Assembly: GCF_019320115.1 (NCBI RefSeq)
Contig: NC_089583.1
Location: 81,919,928 to 81,983,927, forward strand
Length of the DNA stretch: 64,000 nt
Direction of reading: 5' to 3'
From: Miscanthus floridulus
Lineage: Eukaryota; Streptophyta; Magnoliopsida; Poales; Poaceae
The stretch's first letter is position 1, and every line of letters begins with the position of its first letter. The position numbers were made by a program, and so were the translations under genes. Below are positions 43,416 through 56,401 of this stretch, one piece after another. The notes beneath the pieces are model-generated. The model did no database searches, was not told where the DNA came from, and saw nothing but the letters and a program-made list of their open reading frames with translations.

Positions 43416-44129
43416 CTGCCGGTGGCTGCCATTGCCCTCATGGGGCCGAGCGTCGCCCCTCGGCTGCCGGCCCTTGGCCCGCCGCAGCGCCGCCCTTAGG
43501 ATTCGCGCGCTGCCTGCACCTGTGCTTGCCGGAGCCTCGTATCGCCGAACAGAGCAGCTGAACAGAGTAGCCGAGCAGGCCAGAACGGAGCACCGCGGAC
43601 GACTGATCGGCCATCCGCAATGAGCTTAACGCGGCCACGGGTCCGTGTTCCCCGACAAGGAGTTCCAGCGGCGGCTGGCCGATCGAGCTCCGATGTGATT
43701 TGGATGCCATTAGCCGGATCAAGAACCATCCTCGGCTCACCTACGAGGCTACGACACATGCCGCCGGGTCATCGTCGCCAAGGAGACCCAGTGGAAGCGC
43801 TATGGGCAGGTTCATGCGGACTGACTTCTTGGGCCGAGGGTTCTGCGTGTTCTTTTCCTCACCCAAACTAAAACCCCTCCATTCTGTTATAATTTTGCTG
43901 CACTAACCAGAACTCGACTCAAATTCTTATACGTAAATAGAGGGAAACATGCACCGCATAGACCGGAAACACACACGTAAAAGGAAACGGATTGAACCAG
44001 GCAACAGGGACAGCTCCCGTACGTAAGTAGAAACGAGCAGAGCAGCGATTGAAACAAAAACAGATGTGGAAATAAATGCGGAAGAGTTGGACGAAATCTT
44101 TTTGTGGGCAGAAATTTTGTCTCTTTAGT
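43416..44129. other. No supported gene; possible coding remnant near 43640-43850
   Basis: Short runs in three different frames look faintly protein-like (for example LDAISRIKNHPRLTYEAT near 43708-43760), as in a shifted gene fragment. I do not recognise them. Confidence 0.3.
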
Positions 44130-44420
44130 ATTAGGGATAAATCTTTTATTATACACCTTTTCTATATTACTATTTTATTGTACATTTGCCAAGTCCTTTC
44201 TATATCATTATTTAATATACATCATTTTTTATTACTGTTTTATTATACATAATTTTACTTTTTTCCAACATTTTAATTAATATATTACCCCCTCCTGCCA
44301 ACTCCTTTTCATTATCGTCGTCGTTGTTGTCGCATTAATTTTTAATTACTGTTTTATTATACATCATTTTTTTCTTTTCTCCAACATTTTAATTAATATA
44401 TAAGCTAGGATCATGTGTTG
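44130..44420. repeat. Two AT-rich tandem units related to 41822-41960
   Basis: TTACTGTTTTATTATACAT, TTTTTCCAACATTTTAATTAATATAT and CTCCTGCCAACTCCTTTTCATT-like segments occur twice here and once near 41822-41940. Confidence 0.6.
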
Positions 44421-45549
44421 TGCGTTACCACAGAAAAAATAATATTATGACAATTCAAGTCTAGATATGCATTGTACCGTTAAAAAATTGATACATTAAG
44501 TATCTGATACATTAAGTATGATGTATTCGCAACATTTCGTCACTATTACCTTAGTCTCGAATGGACTTAAGCCACCAAAAATTGAAGTTGCATATTTGTG
44601 GCATCATAGAGGGAGGAAAGGAGGGGGTGTTAGATTTCATTGACTTTGTGCTAGGAATGCATGCAAGACGGGTTGCCCTACTCTGTGCTAAACTTGGCTC
44701 CTAATTTTGTTCTACTTCAGTAATAACAAGCAAGAAACTAACATATCGTATTTGTGTTGTATACGTGAGGATTTAAATAAGCAATACAAATTGAATTTTG
44801 TGCCTCGTTGAGACTAAGAGGAGCAAATATTTATGCCACAAGTGTATCGCATGGCCACCGATCCTTTAGGGCCCACATGTCATCCAAGCAACAGTTGCAG
44901 CCCACCATTTTGCCGCAACTTTGCACTGGCCCCAATCCTTGGCCGTGTCGACAGCGAGGAAGCATCTGCCATGTAGATTGTTAGGTGCAGTGCAAGAACA
45001 TGGAATGTGAGAACAGAAAGGGGATATGGATGACAAGTGGATCACTCCATGTGTTAGTGTCAAAGTTAGCACACCACGTAGATTGTTAGGTGCTGACATG
45101 AGTAATATGAACCCACGATACACTATTAGACAAGTTTAGTAACCCAAAACATAGGTTTTTTATAATTTATAGACTTATAAATGGCACACTATGATACTGT
45201 GGCAGACGGAGCGCGTAGTGGGCGTTTGTCCGGGCTCCCATGCCGATGTACGCTTGGATCGTCTCCATCATAGCACATTTTGCTGGGAGCTCCAAAACAA
45301 ACTAGCTAAACGGCGCAATGAGATTAGCCGAGGATTCGATAAGTGTTGGGTCTGCCACTACTGTGACAATTTCACGCACCACTGTTGTATTTTACACTTA
45401 GAAAAATAAAAATTGGGATAACAAGTCAGTAGTGTAGTGTAGTGCTAGTATTCCTGGTTGAGTTATTATATGAAAAAACGAATTGCTTCGGCCTCGTGCC
45501 AAGCTAAAATTTAGGACAACTATTTCCGGTGGCAGTGTTGTAATTTGTA
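44421..45549. other. Intergenic DNA without a supported gene
   Basis: GTAGATTGTTAGGTGC occurs at about 44971 and 45078. Otherwise nothing structured; no protein-like frame beyond about 70 codons. Confidence 0.45.
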
Positions 45550-45765
45550 TACACACACATGCTCACGTGCTGGTATCCTGTCCGTCTGGTACAACCCGTC
45601 GATCCACTTGTAGACAATTTGAGGCCCGTTTTGATCGATGCAACGAACGAGTCCGGTAAGGGTCACGCGCTCACAAGTGTGACACGCGTTAAAAGTTTTT
45701 TTTTAAAGTACCGAAAGGAGTATTTAACGACGCCAAACTGGCATAAAAAAGAAGCGCTAATTCTC
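45550..45765. repeat. Segment duplicated at 40385-40570 plus 41540-41600 (right copy)
   Basis: Matches the left copy in order, without the solo LTR. Thus it shows the state before that insertion in the left copy. Confidence 0.6.
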
Positions 45766-45767
45766 TT

Positions 45768-46162
45768 CTTCTTTTTTTGAGAAAGGGTTGCATTTTATTG
45801 ATTCATATAAAATATTACACATACATCCTTACAAAGACACCCTTAAATAAAATTAAAATTACATTCTAGTCCTTGCAAAGATCTCCCAGTCGCCTTTGTC
45901 GCCAGAGAACGGAGCCACCGCTCGACGTTGAAACGAATGCCGAGCTTGCAACTTGAAGCCGAATCCCACCTCAACGAAGAAGCTTCCAAAGAAGCAACAT
46001 ACGGTTTTGAATCTACATCAATCGCCACATAACAAGATGTGCACCTTAAACGCTGAACGCCAGAGCAAATGATGGCCAGCGGCCATATCCTCGCCAAGAG
46101 TACGGGATCGGACGCCATAAGCACCGCCGATGACCCCGAAACACTCAGCGACAAAGCAACCC
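45768..46162 (-). pseudogene. LINE-like 3' end, minus strand
   Basis: Read on the minus strand the sequence ends AATCAATAAAATGCAACCCTTT then CTCAAAAAAAG, the usual grass L1 type of 3' end with an AATAAA-like signal and A tail. A 112-codon frame (46181-45843) precedes but shows no RT or RNase H motif. The 5' side joins an LTR at about 46162 in the middle of that LTR, so a deletion is likely at this junction. Confidence 0.5.
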
Positions 46163-47897
46163 TAGGCACAAGCAGGACCAACCCACCACTCTTCTGTCAA
46201 GGGGTCAAGGTCTCCATCCAAACTTGTACTCTAAGCCCCCACACCTGAGTCCTCGACTCAGTGTGGTGCTTAGACCTCCCCCATCCCCGCCTCCAATCAG
46301 TCGGTTCAGAAAGAGTCGGAACCCACAACAAGAGAGCAACGAGCATTTCCGCTCCCATAAGCAAGTATGTGCTTAGGATAATAAGTCTGTGACCTTACTA
46401 GAATTCAATGCAACGGTCGGTCCTTAACCGACATGGACAGGGAAAACAGTGTAACCAAGCTATGCCCCGTTGGCCGTGGGACACAACCTCTTACATCCAC
46501 CAATACCCGTACCATATCCCTGCCCGATCTCCATTTCTTTTCACCATTCTATCATGAGAGTGATAATAATAATCACTTATTATGGGTAATGGCAGGTTAC
46601 TCATGCTACCGATAGCCTAAGCATAGCAGCTACTCGACCTATGCTAGTAGGACTCATAGGTAGGTTATCTATGCATGTAGTTTCAATATAAATCCTATAA
46701 CGTAAATGCACATCACATATATATATACAGTGATCATTCAAAATAAGGGTTATGCACCGGGACTTGCCTTGGGAAGGCAGGGTGTCAGCTCAGTCAGTCC
46801 GTGGTGGCTCCGGAACCTTCTCCTGCACGAGAATCTTCTCCTCATACTCCTCAATCACCTCCTTGAACTCATGATCTCCAATGGTCACGATCTCCGCCAA
46901 CACATTCTCTACATGCATGCGATGATGATGCAACACTTAGTATTTTGGCAACACCAACTCTTAAAATAAGAATACACATGCTAAGCTACTAAGCTAGCTC
47001 TAATGACCAAAATATTAAACTAATCATTATCTCTATCAAATAGATTCCAAGCTCACCCTACAAGTGCTTAATTTTTATAAACCAATATCATGCCATTATC
47101 CATTTAGCCTTAATGGGTACTTAGCTACCATATTAAATAGTCTATTTTAGGGCTACAAAATTACAGTGAGCACATAATAATATTATTAAGCTACTGTAAA
47201 ATTTTCAAAGCTAAAGCTATCGCCATTTTACCATAAAAATTCCTTAATATTTAACCTAGTAATATTAAGCACTCTCAATTGATTTAATAACTCCTTGTAT
47301 CAACAAGTATATATATATATGAACTAAATATACTAACAGATAGAGCACAATTTTAGGAACTTAACAAAATTTATTTCACAATTTTTGGAGATCTACTTTA
47401 TTTTATATTAATTATCAAAGTTCAGCTCAGAATTGAAATGAAAAGCTATTTCTATTTTTACACGAAAAAGGTAAACCGCTTTCGGCCCAACACGACCCAT
47501 GCGGGGCAGCACATGCGTGCGTGAGCGTGCGCGGCCCACGCGAGGCCGACCTGCAGCGCGAGGCGGCCCGCGGCGGGGGAATCCCGCGTGTGCTAACACA
47601 TTAGCAATAACGCCCCTGGACTTCGAGCAAAACAACCCGCAGTCCATGTTACTATTTTTATAGACAATGACTTTGCAATGGAACCCTCGGATATTTCTCC
47701 TCATTACAACAGCAAGGCCCCCGGCCTTCCCCGCGCGCTCTAACGCGGCGAGCGGTGGCACTGGCGCTTGCGCTGGCCACATGGGACCCACGCTGACCTA
47801 TCTACGAGGCCGACGCTCACCTAGGGTTCGACGCGAGACGATGGGTGGCGGTTGCACAAGCCGGGACACCTTAGAAGAACCTCTCCACGACGACGGG
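46163..47897 (-). repeat. Truncated long LTR, minus orientation (related to 57955-61365)
   Basis: It aligns in the same order with 58665-60415, from CTAGGCACAAGCAGGACCAA to the CCTCTCCACGACGACGGG segment. The last 700 or so bases of the LTR (low-coordinate side) are missing at the LINE junction, and the first about 950 bases (high side) are missing because another LTR begins at 47898. Could be the 3' LTR of the minus-strand element whose 5' LTR is 57955-61365. Confidence 0.75.
46762..46925 (-). pseudogene. Copy of a small acidic ORF inside the LTR (degraded start)
   Basis: The minus strand reads a Glu-rich run with DHEFKEVIEEYEEKILVQEK and ends at PPRTD and TGA. The same run is found in the related LTR at 59253-59438. 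Confidence 0.4.
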
Positions 47898-48960
47898 TGT
47901 AACACCCCTGGTGTTACGAGCTCGTTTGGCGCCGCGATTTAGGCCTAAGAAAATTTTTGAAACAAGTTTATCGGGTTTTTGATTTAAAACGTACTTGAGG
48001 CGATAAGCGAGTCTTATGTGACTTAGTTCGTGGACTCAAATAAACACTCAAGTTAAATCACGCTGTGTGTAGAAATATTTATGAATGTCGAACGATAATT
48101 CCGGTCAATCGATAGTGAATAGTTTGTTCTATTAGATTAAGCATGAAAAGCAACTTTTATAAATAAAATAAAATCCATTAATAAATAGAACGATATACAT
48201 ACATATAGCTTTTGAATCAAATTTAAATTTGAGCTTTGTTGAAATTTTCCATTGCCTATACGTTGCAAATTGTCTAAATTAGTAAACCGTTACGACGATA
48301 ACTCAAAAATAAAGAATTAAAAAAGGGCAAACGTACTCCTACGTGTAACAGTGGCAGTGTGGTCATCACCAAAGCTGACCATTTAAAAAAATCAAAAATC
48401 ATTAGCGTGATAACTCTGACTATCACCATTCACTTTGACTAGCAAGGGGTGAAACCAACGGTGCTGAGAGTTTCCCATTTGGCGGTGAAAATATGTCCTG
48501 TCTGTACAAGTTGATTGACGTTGCTTCCTCGTTCTCTCTCATGCGTCTGTCTTCCATGTCTCCTTGGCTTGGCCTCTGTCTGCCCCTGTCTGCACCTGTC
48601 TTGTCTATCTTGCCTCTGCTCCTCGTGTTCAAAAACCTAGCTCGCATTAAACCATGAGCGAGTCCCATAGTTTCTCTGCTCTCTGCCTTGCTTTCCATCA
48701 TATCATTCTAGAGCAAGCAAGCAAGTGCATACACACATGCAACCACGTCATGCTGCTTCTACTGTCTTCGTGGCCGGAGAAGCAAAACTCCAAACACGGT
48801 TCGAATACGACACTAGGGGTGCTCTAAAGGTCCTTGCTTTCCTATTGCGCGGTCAAATCCTTGCCGGCCTCCGTTGTCACTACCCTCACTGGCGCTGCCA
48901 TGCGTACGCCTTGGCCGACCGCCCACGTGTGCTTGTTTCCTCGCTGGCTTTGCTCTTGTC
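47898..48960 (+). repeat. Plus-orientation long LTR, first part
   Basis: Starts TGTAACACCCCTGGTGTTAC. The first about 370 bases are inverted relative to about 52880-53256. It breaks at TTGTC (48956-48960), where a minus-orientation solo LTR is inserted, and resumes at 53257. Confidence 0.75.
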
Positions 48961-51900
48961 TGTGACAGAACCATCTAATCTAATGTCTCATAGGAGTGCT
49001 TGTCTTCTATTAGACACTAAGTACTCAAGGGAGAACACTAAATTACTCGGTTCCGTTGGGTACACCCTAGGGGAAAACCCAAAAATCCACATTTTTACCA
49101 TCAGGATCACAAATGAGAGAATAAAGCTTACAACATTTAACCATTTCTTACATCACTTTACATGTACATCAGGGTATAACATTTATTATTATAACAGCGG
49201 AATGCAATCATATTACTAGAGTTATGAACAATTTAAGTTATAGCAGAATGTAAACATGTTATCAGAATTACAGCGGAAATAAATATCTATTCATGGCATG
49301 ATGAATCATTGATAAATAAACTATGGCAACATATTATAACACTTCTGTTTATAAAAATATTTAGTGAGAATTATAAATAAAGACTACAATCGCAGCGTAA
49401 AGGAAATCCTCTCTGAGCCCACCAGGAGGAGTCCACACACAATAGTCAGCTCAAGCATCCACCTGTCACCTGCAACAGGGGGAATAAAACCCTGAGTACT
49501 CAATTGTACTCAGCAAGACTTACCCGATAGGAGGAAAGAAAAGACTCCAAGGATATGCAAGGCTATCTGGCTTGTGGGTTATTGCATTTGCAGGAAGCAT
49601 TACTAAGTGTACGTCCTTATATTCAATTTTTTTATTAAAAGCCGCATTGGTTCATTAACTAACCATTCTATGTAAGCACGCTACTTTCAAGTAGGTGGTA
49701 AGCAATCAGATTTTCTTTTTCATTCCATCTTTCATCTTTCAGTTCTTACTATAATGCTAGACACTGACACAAGCCATACCGGATAGCCCGGCGATTCGCG
49801 AATCAATGCCCCCAGCTGGGTACCCTGAAAACACACACCCCGCTTATACCCAAGGCACAAGCAGGACCAACCCATCACTCTTCTGTCCCGAGTGTCCAGG
49901 TCCTTGTCCAAACTGGGACTCCAAGCCCCCGCCCCTGAGTCCCGGACTCAGTATGGTGCAAGGACCTCCTCCACCAAAATAAAACCCTGACAGTCGGTCT
50001 GGAAAGAGCTGGATCCACGACAAAGAGCAACAAGTCTTCCAAGCACCCATACTCAAGTATGTGCTCACGATAATAAGTCTATGACTTGCCTCGATGGCTT
50101 ATGCAACGATCGGTCCTTAACCGACCAGACAGGAAAAACAGTAGTAACCAAGCTATGCCCCGCGTCTACGGTGACATAACCTCTTACACCCACCGATACC
50201 TAAACCATATCCCTGCTCGGTCATTATTTTTCCTTTCCACCATTTATATTTTCCAAGTGATAATAATACAGTAATATATTTCCTATCTCTCACGAGTGAC
50301 AGACAATCACTCGACTTCTACTGGAGTCCTGTAGCATAACATTCTACACGACCCTGTAATGCTAGTAAGACTCATGGGATAAAGATATATATGCAAGTGG
50401 GTTTCATTCAACTCCTTAAAACTTAATGCACAAATATAATTTAAACTGCAGAAAGTAGGGGTTATGCATCGGGGTTTACCTGGGTAAGATATATATTAAA
50501 AAGTTAGTATTTGCATCTTCAGATCATCCACCATCAATTGGATAGAAAGCCCACTGACATCATCTCCTAGAGAGAATACCATTACACCATCTTTGGATTC
50601 CTAATCATCCTTCAATTGATCCATTGATCCATCATCGTACCTATATGGTATGCATGCGATGCAATGCAAAGATGTAATTAATCAACTGTAATCGTGACTC
50701 GTAAAATACGACGTACGCCTCTTGAGTTAACGGGCTAGTTCTAACGACGACCGTACTTAGGCTATATATACACGTTGTCGGATGAGGCGTTATTTTCCAA
50801 CAATAATTTTAGTTATATAAACCAAGGTGTTTTTTTATTTTATTCTATCGATTTAATCTTTATGCAGGAATAGGGCATCATTATCAATTTAGCAAACTAA
50901 TTATTCCGGAGCTACAAAATTTACAGTGAGTACCTAATATTGCTAGGAACCTACTATAAAGTTTTAAGATCCAATACTATTACCAATTTATCATGGGAAT
51001 TCCTACAAGTTTATATTTTACAATATTAAGTATCTTAGATTAATTATATATCTCCCAAAAATATTACCAAACTATATGAACAAAATATACTAATAGGTAG
51101 AGCATAATTTTAGGAGACTAACAAAACTAGTTTTATAATTTTTGGACTACACAAATATATATTGATTTTATAATTTTATTCCCGAACTAAATTAGCTACT
51201 TGTTTTAGAAAACCAAAGGGACCAGCAGGCACCAATCGGCCCAGTGGAGACCGACGGTACCAGGCCAGGCCCAGCTGGCGAGAGCAATCGGTGGCCTGGG
51301 CGCACAGACCTCCGGTCGACGCAGCAGCGCGAACATAGCCTAGTGCGCGGTGGGGCGCTAGCGGCCCAGCAGCGGCATGCGGCCATCGGCCCAACAGCGG
51401 AGAGCGGGGCAGCAGCCCAGGCAGGGCACAGCGGGGCGCGCACGGCCCAACCAGGCGTCCTAGCCAAGCCGGCCTGGCTTAAGCAGAACGGTAGCAGGCC
51501 GGCCTAGGCGACTGGTGGCGTGGCATATATGCAAAACAAACCTTGTGTTTTCTCGAAATTAACCCGCAGGAGATTTGCACTATTTACTTGAGTCATGTAT
51601 TTACCAAAAAAAGACCCCGTATAATTCATTTGCTTGGATATATACCCTTCACATCATCTTCTTCGTAGAGTCGAGCAGAGGAGCTCCAGCCAGCGACCAA
51701 ACCCGGTCGGGAAGGCACGGCGGTGGCGGGAGACCCGCCGGAGAGTTGCTTGAGAACTCGCGCGACCACGGCCCAGCCGCGTCAAGACCCAAGCTGTCCC
51801 ACGGCAGCCCACCCGCACGAACTGCAAAAGGCGGCAAACCGGCAGCGGTGGCTCCGACCCGACGGACGGCAGCAACGGCGCGAAGGCGAGCAGCTCCGGC

Positions 51901-52794
51901 TGGCCAGCAGCCAGACGGTGAGAGGGTGCGGAAAAGAAGTGCGGGAAAACCGTGGTTGCATTCATGGGGCGGCTGCGGTTCGTGGCGGCTCGGCGAGAAC
52001 AGGGGGCATGGGCACACGGACGGGGGCGCGGCACGTTAGCCCGGCGCGCAGCTACGGGCAGCCGTGGGACTGAGAGGCGCGGGCAACGTGGCCAGGCACG
52101 CACTCGTGCAAGAGAGGGGAGGAGCCAGCGCCGAGCAAGCAGAGGGAGGTGAGGGAAGCGGAGAAGCGCGGTCCTCTGCTTACGATGCCTGTGGCAGCAG
52201 ACAAGCGCACAAGGCAAGGCGTGGGCTGTCGGGCTTCCCTGTGCGGTGCAGCGAAATGAGAGAGAGAAGAAAATGCATAGACCAGCGCAGCATGCAGTGG
52301 CAGACAGACAAGATAGGGCAGACAGAGGTAAAGCAAGGGAGCAGACTCGTGAGAGAGAGAGAGGGAGAACGGACAAGTAGCAGCAGCTCAGCCTGTGTTT
52401 TTGCATTGAGAATATTATTTGTTTACTCTAGCTGCCCGCTGCGGTAGATTACTAGATATACCGTACTGGATAGTGGAGTAAAAATCAGCAGCTGCAACAT
52501 TCCGTCAAATCCTCATTAAGATACCCACAGAGAAGAGAAAAGGACGCAAGAGAGAAGGGATGCAGCGAGCAAGTAGCCAACGCAGTCAGGCTGACAGACC
52601 CACGCGCGTGAGGTCGCGAGGAAGCAACGTCCAGTCTTTCAGCAGTAACCAGCAGAGGCAGACAACGGAGAAAAGAAAGAGGAAGCAAGAGGTCGGTCAA
52701 CTTGTACAGCCTTGCAGAGAGCACAGATAGGGACGTTTTTCCGCAGCACTAGCGCTATTGTTACACGTTCTTTGATTTAGAGCTATTGTCGTAA

Positions 52795-52867
<73 letters not shown>

Positions 52868-53256
52868 CGGTTTACTACTTTAGTCAATTTGCAACGTCTA
52901 GGCACATGAAAATTTCAGCAAGCTCGAATTTAAATTTGATTCAAAAGCTATATATATATATATGTATATCGTTCTATTTATTAATGGATTTTATTTTATT
53001 TATAAACGTTGCTTTTTCATGCTGAATCTTAAAGAACAAATCATTCGATAGCATCGTTATCGGGCAGTCCTGAATATTCCTATGTACGGCGTAATTTAAC
53101 TCGAGCGTGTATTTGAGTCCACGAAACTAAGTCTTACAGGATTCGCTTATCGCCTCGAGTACGTTTTAAATAAAAAATCCAAGAAACTCATTTCAAAAAT
53201 TTTACATAGGCCTAAATCGTGATGCTAAACAAGCTTGTAACACCAGGGGTGTTACA
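48961..53256 (-). mobile_element. Solo LTR (4296 bp), minus orientation, TSD ttgtc
   Basis: On the minus strand it starts TGTAACACCCCTGGTGTTAC at 53256 and ends TTCTGTCACA at 48961. TTGTC is found at 48956-48960 and 53257-53261. It aligns inverted with the parts at 47898-48960 and 53257-56401 and, more loosely, directly with 57955-61365. No gag, pol, primer site or second LTR lies inside. Minus-strand frames in the GC-rich part (52406-51654) are low-complexity. Confidence 0.82.
52803..52866. repeat. (TA)32 microsatellite
   Basis: An uninterrupted TA run of about 64 bases preceded by GTGTGTGTA, within the first 500 bases of the solo LTR. Its counterpart in the plus-orientation LTR near 48200 is only a short ATACATACATATA stretch, so it expanded locally. 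Confidence 0.9.
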
Positions 53257-56200
53257 TTGTCCCTCTCTCTTGTGTCACGTCCGAAAAATTTAGGCGAGCG
53301 CCAGTCAAGCAAGCGACCTGCTGCATCATTGAGTGTCCAAGCAACAGCAGACTCCTTTCCCTCGCCTGCCACCGCGCTAGACACAGCCCTGTGTTCCTGC
53401 TCTCCCTCCCCAGCTCCTGCGCCTTCCTTCCCACGCCTCCTGTTCGCCAGTTCGTCCATGCCGCGCCATGGCCAGCCATCTCTCTCGGCCGAGTCCGGCA
53501 CGCCACTTCCCCGGTCCGCTCCGGGCCATTGCCCTTCCGTGCGCCTGTGCCCGGCCATGGCCGCACACCACTCTATGGCTCTGTGGCGCTCCTCCTCCAG
53601 CGCCGTTTCTGCCTCGCCTCGCTCCTCTACAGCGCTACCATGGCCAGTCACCGGTGCACGCCATGCTCGTGCTGCAGCGCTGCTCCGCCTCACGCTGCTC
53701 TTCCTTTCCCTGCTCCTTCGCTGCTCCTCCCGAGCCCGCTGCTGACCGCGCACGCGCCGCTCCTGCTTGCCCTTCTTGGCCACGTCCGTTGCCACGCCTT
53801 CCGCCGACGTGTTCGGTCTTCGCGTACGCGTGTGAGCGCGCGTGTCCCATGGCCGCACCGGACCCGACGCACCCTCGCTGTCTTTGCGTGCCGCAGCTCA
53901 ACGACGTCTCGCGCGTCTCCACCTCTGTGCCACGCTCCGGAGAGCCCCGCTGCCGAGCCGGTTCGCCCCTGCCACCGCGAGCGCGTGCTGCTCGTTCGAG
54001 CCGGCCCGCCTACCGCATGGTCCCGCCCTACCGGCGTTGCAGCGCCACCGCCTCACCCCGAGCTGCGCACCCCTTCCTCCCCCGTGCACGTGCGCTGTCG
54101 ATGCGCCATTCCCGCCGGTCGGTCGATCGGTGCTCTCCTGCATGTGCTCTGTGTTTGAGGCTGAAGAAAGGGTAAGAATCCAAACCAAAGCGTTGTACAT
54201 GGTGCTTACTGCTAAATACATGACCCATTTGAACAGTACTATAGACCTAGGGTAGAATCGAGAAAAGCATAGGGGTCGTTTCGCATATATGCCGTCGTCA
54301 CCGTGCCCTAACCGCGTTGGGCCGACTTGCTGGGCCGGACCTGCCGCTGGCTACCGCGCTGTGGTCGTGCCTGGTTGGGCTACTGCCTGCCCGCTGGGCC
54401 GTGTGCTGCTCCCGTGCCTGGGCCAGCCTGTGGTCACCGTGGCTAGGCCGCTCGCGCCAGCACGTGCCATGGGCCGAATCGTGCTGCTAGAACGGCCACT
54501 GCGCCTGGGCCGTCCGCGCCCTTACTCGCGCCTAGGCCGCCAGTTGTTTCGCATTGGGCCGCGCCTGCTCCGCCTAGGCTGCCATGGCCGCTGGTCAAGG
54601 CGAGCTGGGCTACTTCGGGCCCAAGGACCCTTTTACCTTCTTCGGTGTTTTGTTAATTTCAGCAAGTGTCTAAATACTTGGAAGTTGATAATAAAATATA
54701 GAAAAATTAGAAAAATGCCAAACCAATTTTGTTGAGTTCTTAAAATCATGATCTACCTGTTAGTATATTTTGTTCACATAGTTTGATAATATTCGTGGAA
54801 GCTATATAATTAATTTAAGGTACTCAATATTGTAAAATATAAATTTATAGGAATTTTCGTGGTAAATGGGTAATAGTGTTGGATCTAAAAATTGTACAGT
54901 AGGATCCTAGCAATATTAGGTATTCACTATAATTTTTGTAGCTCCAGAATAATTAGTTGCTAAATAAGATAATGACGTCCTATTACGAATAAAGATTAAA
55001 TCAATAGAATAAAATAAAAAACACCTTGGTTTATATAACTAAAATAATTGTGGGAAATAACGCCTTATCCGACAACGTGTATATGTAGCCTAAGTACGGT
55101 CATCGTTACAATTAGCCCGTTAACTCGAGAGGCGTACATCGTATTTTACGAGTCACAATTGCAATTGATTAATTACATCTTTGCATTGCATCACGTGCAT
55201 ATCATATAGGTACAATGATGGATCAACGGATCAATCGAAGCATGATTGGAAATCAGAAGATGGTGTAATGGTATTCTCTCCAAGAGATGATGCAATAGGC
55301 TTTCTATTCGGTTGATGGTGGATGATGTGAAGATGCAGATACTAACTTTTTAATATATATATATATTACCCAGGCAAGCCCTGGTGCATAATCCCTACTT
55401 TTCTATAGTTTAAATTATATTTGTGCATTAAGTTTTAAGGAGTTGAATGAAACCCACTTGCATATATATCTTTATCCTATGAGTCTTACTAGTATGACAG
55501 GATCCTATAGATTGCTATGCTACTGGACTCCGGTAGAAGTCGAGTGATTGCCTGTCACTCGTGAGAGATAGAAAATCTATTACTGTATTATTATCACTTA
55601 AAAATATAAATAGTGGAAAAAAATGGTGACCGGGCAGGGATATAAGTGGTGGAAAGATGCAAGATGGAATGGGAAAAGGGACTCTGATTGCTTGCCACCT
55701 GCTTGAAAGTAGTGTAGGTGCTTACATAGAATGGTTAGTTAATGAACCAATGCAGCTATTAATAAAAATCGAATATAAGGACGCACACTTAGTAACGCTT
55801 CCTGCAAAAGCAAATAAACCACAAGCCAGATAACCTTGCATATTCTTGGTGTCTTTTATTTCCTTCTGTCGGATAAGTCTTATTGAGTACAATTGAGTAC
55901 TCAAGGTTTTATTCCCCTGTTGCAGGTGATAGGTGGAGGCTTAAGCTGACCGTTGTGTGTGGATTCCTCCTAGTGGGCTTAGAGAGGATTTCCTTTACGC
56001 CGTGATCGTAGTTTTTATTTACAACTCTCACCAAATGTTTTTATAAATGAAAGCTTTATAATCTGTTGTCATAGCTTATATACCAATACTTCATCATGCC
56101 ATGAATATCTATTTATTTCCGCTATAGTTCTGATCACATGTTTATATTCCGATGTTCAATTAAATTGTTTATAACTCTGATAATATGATTACATTCCGTT

Positions 56201-56401
56201 GTTGTAATAATAAATATTATACTCTGATATTGTATTAAAAGTGATGTAAGAAAGGGTTAAGAATATTATAAGCTTTATTCTCTCATTTGTGATCCTGATA
56301 GCAAAACGTGGATTTTGGGTTCTCTCCTCGGGTGTGCCCGACGGAACCGAGTAATTTAGTGTTCTCTCTCGAGTGCTTAGTGTCTAATGGAAGACAAGCA
56401 C
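53257..56401 (+). repeat. Plus-orientation long LTR, second part (3' end truncated)
   Basis: From 54700 to 56401 the sequence is the inverted counterpart of about 51130-49013, ending in TTAGTGTCTAATGGAAGACA and AGCAC. The last about 50 bases expected before an LTR end are missing, and at 56402 the sequence passes directly into a minus-strand gag. A GC-rich part at 53390-54160 gives long low-complexity frames that I do not accept as genes. Confidence 0.72.

Noticed and set aside
42871..43623. 250-codon plus-strand frame
   Set aside because: Runs through a 60-bp duplication and a poly-C tract that give repeated words and a Pro run; no domain, and overlapping frames on both strands look alike.
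43640..43850. Possible gene fragment in three frames
   Set aside because: Only short plausible runs in three frames, no recognised family; kept as a note, not called.
45843..46181. 112-codon minus-strand frame as a host gene
   Set aside because: It sits upstream of an A-tailed LINE-like 3' end and joins an LTR at its start; no independent gene evidence.
47898..53256. A 5.4-kb DNA transposon with long terminal inverted repeats
   Set aside because: The inverted ends first look like a MULE or foldback element. But TTGTC lies at 48956-48960 and 53257-53261, and primer site and gag next to a related LTR show that these are LTR starts in opposite orientation.
53391..54158. 255-codon plus-strand frame, with a similar 250-codon minus frame at 51654-52406
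   Set aside because: Both lie in the GC-rich part of opposite LTR copies. Composition is Arg/Pro/Ser/Leu-rich without a domain and several frames are open at once, as expected in GC-rich DNA.
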